The position numbers and the translations under genes are program-made. The notes under the pieces were generated by a model. That model was not told where the DNA came from. It saw only the letters and a list, made by a program, of their open reading frames with translations, and searched no databases. Shown here one piece after another: positions 58,550 through 64,000 of a stretch of 64,000 nt of DNA. Each line of letters begins with the position of its first letter. Within the stretch, counting starts at the first letter, position 1. The stretch is from DATKMK01 sp035541895 (GTDB lineage Bacteria; Desulfobacterota; Binatia; HRBIN30; JACQVA1): NCBI GenBank assembly GCA_035541895.1, contig DATKMK010000098.1, positions 1 to 64,000 on the forward strand. The letters are read 5' to 3'.

Positions 58550-59629
58550 TCAATCCTTGAGGGCGATTTCCCGCAGTGTCATGCGGTGGTTGGTGAACCA
58601 ATGGATGAGCTGCGATGTCGAGATGCGCCGCCGCTGTTGGACCTCGCGGCGTTTACGCAGTGCCCGCGGCAAACCTGCCGTCGCGGCGAGCAACGCCTTG
58701 ACGAGGATCAAGGCCAATTGCGATTCGGAGTGGCTTTGAGCGAACCGCCCGGCCGCACCACGGCCGGTGACCAGACTGATCACCTGCGCGCACAGCCGCG
58801 CCAGGGTGAACAACGGGCTCGCGACCAGCCACGGGAGCGGAAGGCACTTCGCTGCCACCCAGACACGATTGCGTTCAACCAGAAATGCCTTGGTCGGCGA
58901 ATAGGTGTCCGTGGAGGCCGAATATTTATGATACACCACCGCGGCAGGAACGTAGCGCGAACGCCACCCCGCCAACTGGCCCCGCAGCCCCAGATCGGTG
59001 TCCTCGCAGTACGCAAACAAATCCTCGTCGAACAAGCCGATGTCGACCAGCATCTCGCGACGCAGCAAGACGGCGCAGCCGCTTGGGATCAGAATGTCCT
59101 CTTCGCGATCGTATTGGCCGTGATCGATTTCGAGCCGGCCGCGCCCTCGGCTCAGACCATCTGGATACAGCAGATGGCCGACGTTATCGATGACTCGACG
59201 ATCGCTGAACGACAAGATCTTCGGCGCAAAGCTTCCGGCTTCAGGGTGCCGCTCGGCCGCGTCAAGCAGCGCGGCCAAGCACCCGGGGTGCACTTCCGTA
59301 TCGTTGTTCAACGCAAACAGGTAATGCCCCTGGGCCCGGCGGATCCCGGCGTTGAGGGCCCGGCCGTACCCCCAATTCGCCTCGTTTGCCAGCACCTGCA
59401 CAGTGCTGAACGTATCGCGCAGATATGCGACTGAACCGTCCGCGGACCCATTATCTACGACCAAGATTTCGACGCCCGACAGGGTTTGCCGCTGCAGGGA
59501 GTTCAGGCACGTATCAAGGTGCTCGCGACCGTTCCAGTTGACAATGACCACCGACACTAGAACGGTTGGATCATAACTGGCGAGCGAGGTCTCAACGACC
59601 CCAGCCACGTGCGGCGCGATCGCGGTCAT
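58550..59629 (-). CDS. GT2 glycosyltransferase, rhamnosyltransferase-like
   Basis: A 359-aa enzyme from the ATG at 59629; an upstream in-frame start at 59746 is less likely. Catalytic GT-A features are VSVVIVNWNGREHL, ILVVDNGSADGSV, the D-x-D-type NNDTEV and the general-base region LFAYCEDTDLGLRG. It resembles rhamnosyltransferases of surface polysaccharide assembly. It overlaps no gene but is only 2 bp from the DPM-like gene, so they act in one operon. Confidence 0.87.
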   Translation of the reverse strand: MTAIAPHVAGVVETSLASYDPTVLVSVVIVNWNGREHLDTCLNSLQRQTLSGVEILVVDNGSADGSVAYLRDTFSTVQVLANEANWGYGRALNAGIRRAQGHYLFALNNDTEVHPGCLAALLDAAERHPEAGSFAPKILSFSDRRVIDNVGHLLYPDGLSRGRGRLEIDHGQYDREEDILIPSGCAVLLRREMLVDIGLFDEDLFAYCEDTDLGLRGQLAGWRSRYVPAAVVYHKYSASTDTYSPTKAFLVERNRVWVAAKCLPLPWLVASPLFTLARLCAQVISLVTGRGAAGRFAQSHSESQLALILVKALLAATAGLPRALRKRREVQQRRRISTSQLIHWFTNHRMTLREIALKD

Positions 59630-59759
59630 TCCGTGTTTCACGAGCGCGCCAGTTAAATGCTGAGCCGGACGGGATTGCAAGCGCACGGCGCCAGGTCCGG
59701 TTGAGTCCGCGACGCTGTCGCGGTGACGATATGTGCCGCCGCGCAAACAGCTTTAGCGG

Positions 59760-61001
59760 TTACGACCAACGCAACAGTTGCGCAGCACCAGGCGCGAGGC
59801 GGAACACCAGCGAATCGGGTCGCGACCATGTTCGAGACGCCGGATCATAGGCCTCCGGCGCCGCGGCATCGGCACGCAAGCGCACCGCAGCGCTCACCTC
59901 GTAACGAAAGTCCCGGTTGACCAGCAGCACTGCCAACCGTCGCCCGGAATCGTCGAATAGTCCCGCCGTGACTGGTCCGCCTTCGATCCCGTCGATCGGT
60001 CCGATGGGAAAGGCAATCCCGATTTCCCCCGTCGAGTCGGCGACGCCGATGGATCGGAACGACCGAAGCTCCTCGGCTATGGCCGCCGTCACGCGGTTGA
60101 GCCGCGCAGCCTCGAAATAGTGGCGCGTCAACCGGCCACCCTCGACCAAGCCGTAGCGAAAATCCATTCGGTCGCTGCCGACCACATCGACCGGCGTCCA
60201 GTAGGCGAAATACGAAATGCCTCGGGCGCCATACGCGAGGGCATGGAATACCTGCCACGCCAGCTCGGTCTCCGTCGGGTCGCGATAGACGAAGTGAGGC
60301 ATCGCTTGCACAATCAGCATAAACGGAACGCCGAATCGCAACGCCGCGTCGCGCACCGTGCCGAGGTTACGCAAGAAACCGCCGCGATCCTTCTCCTTGA
60401 GGAACGGATAGTAATCGAAGCTCAGCAGCCGCGGCCGAACGCGGGTCACGAATGTGTCGATGTATTCCTGATAGCTGGCCGTACCGAGCCCCTTGGCGTC
60501 GATGTATCCCGGCAGCAGGTTGACGTATGCGATGCGGGCGGGATCATGTGCGCGCAACCAGTCGGCGACCTGCGCCACGGCGTCGAAGTCGTCGGCGGAA
60601 GGTTCGTCGACGACGAGGTATCCGCCCAGGGCGGGATGAGCACCGTAGTCAGCCACGACCGCTGCCGCACCGGCTTCCCAGTCTGGGGACTTGGGTGCGT
60701 CTTGCGCAACTCGATCATCGATGATCCACATCTGGAGGCCGTGACGAGCGGCAACGTTAAGCGCGCGCAATTGATCTGCGCGGTCGCGTCCACCTTCACA
60801 AGGCGGTCCGACGACATTGAATCCGGCGGATGCAATTTGCTCAGCGCGCGAGTCGTCGAATTCCGCTAACGGCGGACCACACCAAAAGGTCAGGATGAAT
60901 GGCGGGAGCGATGCCGACAGCCGTGGCACCGTCACCGGCTGGTGCAAGCTGCAGCCTGCATGCACAAGCAGCAGCATTAGCGCGGATGCCGAGAACTTCA
61001 C
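59760..61001 (-). CDS. Glycoside-hydrolase-like TIM-barrel lipoprotein
   Basis: A 413-aa exported protein with lipoprotein signal LLLVHAGCS. The body looks like a TIM-barrel glycoside hydrolase: an early strand ILTFWCGPP, a candidate acid in GYLVVDEPSADDFD, and RLLSFDYYPFLKEKD, followed by a YGARGISYFAYWTP strand. The C-terminal 90 residues form a beta-domain (SVAVLLVNRD-like LAVLLVNRDFRYEV). The family is not named with confidence; possible action is on extracellular glycans. It overlaps the VanZ-like gene by 4 nt. Confidence 0.7.
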   Translation of the reverse strand: MKFSASALMLLLVHAGCSLHQPVTVPRLSASLPPFILTFWCGPPLAEFDDSRAEQIASAGFNVVGPPCEGGRDRADQLRALNVAARHGLQMWIIDDRVAQDAPKSPDWEAGAAAVVADYGAHPALGGYLVVDEPSADDFDAVAQVADWLRAHDPARIAYVNLLPGYIDAKGLGTASYQEYIDTFVTRVRPRLLSFDYYPFLKEKDRGGFLRNLGTVRDAALRFGVPFMLIVQAMPHFVYRDPTETELAWQVFHALAYGARGISYFAYWTPVDVVGSDRMDFRYGLVEGGRLTRHYFEAARLNRVTAAIAEELRSFRSIGVADSTGEIGIAFPIGPIDGIEGGPVTAGLFDDSGRRLAVLLVNRDFRYEVSAAVRLRADAAAPEAYDPASRTWSRPDSLVFRLAPGAAQLLRWS

Positions 61002-61747
61002 GCCGATCTCGCGCTGATATCGCTAGTACCCAGCCGGGAGGTCGCAAACAGCGCCATCCCAGCCACTAAGCCCTCGGCCGCAGACATGACACGGTAGTCG
61101 CGGCCAGTCTTCGCGTGGCGAAGTAGTGGCGTGAACGTCGGTGGGTCGAGCCAAAGAGAAACAGCGAGCAACGCGGCGAGCACCGCGACGACGCGCGGCG
61201 CGGACCAGCGGCGCGGATCGGTCGCGTGGCTGCTGACGGCGCGGACGAGCAGTACGACTGCCCAGCTTGCGCCGATCGCGTTGAGAACCATGTCGTTGAA
61301 GTCGAGATAGGTATCGGGAGTCCCGGCGTAGATTGCGACCTGTTGATAGATCTCGTCGATGACGCCAGCGGCGGTGGTGCCGAGCCAGGCGACGCTTGGT
61401 GTATTACCCCCCAGCAGCAAGACTGCGGCGATGAGTGCGTACTGCGGGAGGTGGATGAGTTCAACGTTGGCGACCAACATCCAGTGATAGGCCGACAACG
61501 TGGCGGCGCCGAGTAGCATCACCGCAGCGACGACTGGTGGTTGCCGCAGACGCTCCCGATTCCACCACAGCAGAGCGGCCACGATGCTGATCCACGAGCC
61601 CGCTACGATGACCAGCGTTGCCTGGTTGTAGGGCGTCCATCCGTAGCGGGTCACCAACGCATCGCACACGTCGGAGATCGGCTTGTGTAGGAAGAGATCC
61701 GCGATCAATAGGACACTCGCGGCCGCCCACGACCAACGCACCCGCAT
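60998..61747 (-). CDS. VanZ-like membrane protein
   Basis: A 249-aa membrane protein with about six helices. The VanZ-like core shows ELIHLPQYALIAAVLLLGG and GVIDEIYQQV followed by DFNDMVLNAIGAS, the pattern of conserved acidic and histidine residues in this family. VanZ proteins are linked to glycopeptide resistance and cell-envelope polymers, but their biochemistry is unknown. The gene overlaps the glycoside-hydrolase-like gene by ATGA, suggesting coupled translation and a joint role on surface glycans. Confidence 0.82.
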   Translation of the reverse strand: MRVRWSWAAASVLLIADLFLHKPISDVCDALVTRYGWTPYNQATLVIVAGSWISIVAALLWWNRERLRQPPVVAAVMLLGAATLSAYHWMLVANVELIHLPQYALIAAVLLLGGNTPSVAWLGTTAAGVIDEIYQQVAIYAGTPDTYLDFNDMVLNAIGASWAVVLLVRAVSSHATDPRRWSAPRVVAVLAALLAVSLWLDPPTFTPLLRHAKTGRDYRVMSAAEGLVAGMALFATSRLGTSDISARSA

Positions 61748-61759
61748 CGCACTGCGGGC

Positions 61760-62368
61760 TCACGCAGCGAAGCGACCGGCGCGCGCGAATGCGGCGCGCA
61801 GCTCCGCGTAAGTGCGGGTGACCGGAAATTGCGGGAACTCGCGGACGACGTTGTCGGGGGGGCGAAACAAGATGCCCGCATCCGCTTCTGCCAGCATGGT
61901 CGTGTCGTTGTACGAATCGCCCGCCGCGATCACCTCGAAGTTGAGCAGCTTGAACGCCATGATCGCTTTCCGCTTGCCGTCGCGCAGGCGGATACGGTAG
62001 TCGCGGATCGCGCCGTCGCCGTCGACGACCAATGAGTTGCAGAACAGCGTCGGGTGGCCGAGTTGGGCCATCAGCGGCGCGGCGAATTCATCAAACGTGT
62101 CGGATAGGATGATGACCTGAAAGCGCGCACGCAGCCAATCGAGAAACTCGCCGGCCCCGTCGAGCGGCGCCATGGTCGCGATGACCTGTTGAATGTCAGT
62201 CAGACACAAATGATGTTCGTCGAGAATCGCGAGCCGGCGCCGCATGAGCTTGTCGTAATCGGGTTCGTCGCGCGTGGTGACGCGAAGTTCGGCGATGCCG
62301 GTGCGCTCGGCGACGTTGATCCAGATCTCGGGGACCAGGACGCCTTCCAAATCAAGACATGCGAGCAT
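61760..62368 (-). CDS. thrH: Bifunctional phosphoserine phosphatase/homoserine phosphotransferase ThrH
   Basis: A 202-aa HAD-superfamily enzyme. Motif I is [14 protein letters not shown] with the nucleophilic aspartate, motif II is [10 protein letters not shown], motif III includes the lysine in [10 protein letters not shown], and motif IV is [11 protein letters not shown]. The match to Pseudomonas-type ThrH ([25 protein letters not shown]) is close. It dephosphorylates phosphoserine and can transfer the phosphate to homoserine. It is separate from the glycan genes and is 12 bp downstream of the VanZ start on the same strand. Confidence 0.93.
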   Translation of the reverse strand: MLACLDLEGVLVPEIWINVAERTGIAELRVTTRDEPDYDKLMRRRLAILDEHHLCLTDIQQVIATMAPLDGAGEFLDWLRARFQVIILSDTFDEFAAPLMAQLGHPTLFCNSLVVDGDGAIRDYRIRLRDGKRKAIMAFKLLNFEVIAAGDSYNDTTMLAEADAGILFRPPDNVVREFPQFPVTRTYAELRAAFARAGRFAA

Positions 62369-62417
62369 GGCAGGCGGTTAACAACATTGCCGCGCCAGTT
62401 CAACCGCCGCGCGCGAC

Positions 62418-64000
62418 TCAGAATGTTCGATCGTCCCACGACGCCGGGGGTGGTGTCGGTTCAGGCGGCTCGGGTAATGACGTCGACTCTCTGGTGGTGG
62501 TGTTGAGCAAGATCGACACGGTGCGCGAGCCGCGATTGACGACCGCGAGATCGGGCCGCCCGTCTCCATTGAAGTCGCCCGAGGCCACCGTCGTCGGATG
62601 GTGCCCCGTCGCAAACGGGATGGGGTCGCTGAAGCGGTTTGGCCCGGTCCCCAAGAGAATCGCCACTTGGTCATTGGCCTCGCGCGCAACGACGAGATCG
62701 AGCAATCCATCGCCGTTGAAGTCGTCGGATACCAGCGGCTGCACGGTCGTGCCCATATTGCCGGAAACTGCGCTCGCCAGTCCATGCGTCGTGCCGTGCA
62801 GAACGGCGACTTCTTGACTGCGTCCGTTGCCCGCGATCAAGTCGGGCCGGCCGTCACGGTTCAAATCACCCAAGAGTAGAAACGTCGGGTGCAAGTCGAC
62901 GGCGTAGGACGTCGACGACGGGAATCTCCCGTGTCCATCGCCGAACAAGACGATCACGGTGTCGCCAAGTGAATTGGCCACAGCGATGTCGAGGTGGCCG
63001 TCGGCGTTGAAGTCACCGGCGACCAGAGCGGCGGGTGCGGCGCCGGCGCTGACAAGCAGCGGGCTGGCGAAGCCGCCGCGTCCGTCGCCCGCCAAGACGG
63101 CGACGTCGTCACTGTTGAAGTTTGCGACCGCGAGATCCGGATGGGAATCCTCGTCGAAGTCAGCGGCAATCAGCGCGCGCGGTTGCCGCCCGACGAGATA
63201 TCTCCGGCCGCTGCCGAAGCCACCTCTCCCGTCTCCCAACAGCACTGCGACGCTGTTGCTGTTCTCGCTTGCCACAGCGAGATCGAGGCGACCGTCGCCG
63301 TCGAAGTCGCCGACGGTGACGGCTGACGGATCGTCGCCCGCAGCCAGCGTGGTTGAGCCGCGAAAATTCCCGTCGCCGTCGCCGAGCAGCACGGTGACCG
63401 AGTCGTCCGATTGGTTGACCGATACCAGGTCGACGAAGGTGTCGTTGTTGACGTCCTCCGCGAGGAGCGCGACCGGCCGGCGCCCGACACTGTAGGCCCC
63501 CGCGGCGCGAAAGGTTCCGTCGCCGTTGCCGAGGAACACCCCGACCGTGACCGACTGATCGTCGATAATGGCCGCATCGAGGTTCCCGTCCCGGTTGAAA
63601 TCGCCGAGGGCCAACGCAGCCAGATTCCGTCCGCTTGTAAAGGGCAGTGGGGACTTGAAGCCGCCGGTGTTGTCATTCGCAAGCAGCGCGCCGCCGGTGC
63701 GATTGAGGACGATCAAGTCGGGATGCTGGCCGCCGGCCATACGTCCAGCCGCGACCACGCGTGGTTGCACCCCCGCACCGGTTGAGGGGGCCGGTGCAAA
63801 GCCGCCGGCGCAGTCGCCGCGCAGCATGATGATCGACCCGGCCTCCTCGTCGGGCATCGCCACATCCACGCAGCCACTCCCGGTGAAGTCCGCTACCGTC
63901 GGACTGGTCGGCAGCGGCACCTTGACCGGTGCGCCGGCGGTAAAAATTCCGTGGCCGTCACCCAGCAACGCTGTAACCCCCTCGTCATGCGTGACGATCA
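62418..64000 (-). CDS. FG-GAP/VCBS-repeat protein, N-terminus beyond right edge
   Basis: At least 527 residues; the frame continues past the right edge without a start I can trust (the first usable TTG is internal). It contains 9-10 repeats of about 44-48 residues ending in calcium-loop-like motifs such as DFDGDGRLDLAVA, DFNADGHLDIAVA and DFNGDGRPDLAVV, with LLGDGRGGF between them. This is an integrin-alpha-like beta-propeller, usually extracellular and calcium-binding. The C-terminal tail is proline-rich (PEPPEPTPPPASWDD). It may bind surface glycans or other cells. Confidence 0.85.
   Translation of the reverse strand, partial: IVTHDEGVTALLGDGHGIFTAGAPVKVPLPTSPTVADFTGSGCVDVAMPDEEAGSIIMLRGDCAGGFAPAPSTGAGVQPRVVAAGRMAGGQHPDLIVLNRTGGALLANDNTGGFKSPLPFTSGRNLAALALGDFNRDGNLDAAIIDDQSVTVGVFLGNGDGTFRAAGAYSVGRRPVALLAEDVNNDTFVDLVSVNQSDDSVTVLLGDGDGNFRGSTTLAAGDDPSAVTVGDFDGDGRLDLAVASENSNSVAVLLGDGRGGFGSGRRYLVGRQPRALIAADFDEDSHPDLAVANFNSDDVAVLAGDGRGGFASPLLVSAGAAPAALVAGDFNADGHLDIAVANSLGDTVIVLFGDGHGRFPSSTSYAVDLHPTFLLLGDLNRDGRPDLIAGNGRSQEVAVLHGTTHGLASAVSGNMGTTVQPLVSDDFNGDGLLDLVVAREANDQVAILLGTGPNRFSDPIPFATGHHPTTVASGDFNGDGRPDLAVVNRGSRTVSILLNTTTRESTSLPEPPEPTPPPASWDDRTF

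Overview
The window is GC-rich bacterial chromosome (about 65% GC by eye) with dense, short-gapped genes, good Shine-Dalgarno sites and frequent 1-4 nt gene overlaps. There are no rRNA genes, insertion sequences, prophage genes or CRISPR arrays. A split b6f-type cytochrome b, an A1-type cytochrome oxidase, PlsB, ThiC, DUF971, an SCP2-type thiolase and two ATP/ADP-translocase-like carriers suggest an aerobic Gram-negative from a proteobacteria-related, poorly cultured lineage (Desulfobacterota, Binatota or similar). That placement is inference and would need marker genes.

Region 1 (1-9546, all minus) is one long respiratory operon. It runs from a small membrane protein through Rieske protein, cytochrome b N-terminal half, a 57-aa membrane peptide, cytochrome b C-terminal half, a 56-aa membrane peptide, a membrane-anchored octaheme cytochrome c, a secreted cupredoxin-like protein, oxidase subunits II and I, to a heme A synthase cut by the left edge. 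Quinol oxidation, electron wiring, O2 reduction and heme A supply are thus encoded together.

Region 2 (9738-21671) has an exported BFN-PDZ lipoprotein, plsB, a lipase, a TauE/SafE-like membrane protein, an HTH/zinc-ribbon regulator, a radical SAM/SPASM enzyme and two nucleotide-translocase-like carriers. The second carrier is fused to HEAT repeats and a cyclic-nucleotide-binding domain.

Region 3 (21746-29709) is an envelope island: a secreted dikinase-like protein (phosphohistidine swivel domain followed by PPDK-type ATP-grasp) translationally coupled to two paralogous secreted L,D-transpeptidase-like proteins, with a divergent exported class A beta-lactamase-fold hydrolase. This is the best candidate for an undescribed system.

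Region 4 (30022-36935) holds a sigma-54 activator with two GAF domains. It lies directly upstream of a candidate -24/-12 promoter that would drive a STAS protein, a large uncharacterised protein and possibly a DUF4056 lipoprotein.

Region 5 (37027-57392) is mostly housekeeping and accessory metabolism: MBL hydrolase, PPOX protein, FAD oxidoreductase, LplA-like ligase, M32 carboxypeptidase, alkyltransferase-like protein, ABC exporter, MobA, transglutaminase, Nudix, TadA with tRNA-Ser(CGA), DUF971, ThiC, USP, SDR, a heme-oxygenase-like diiron candidate and a thiolase. Its intergenic gaps contain several period-7 tandem repeat arrays.

Region 6 (57451-64000) is a glycan/surface cluster (DUF2304, two GT2 glycosyltransferases, a GH-like lipoprotein, a VanZ-like protein), then ThrH and an FG-GAP repeat protein cut by the right edge.
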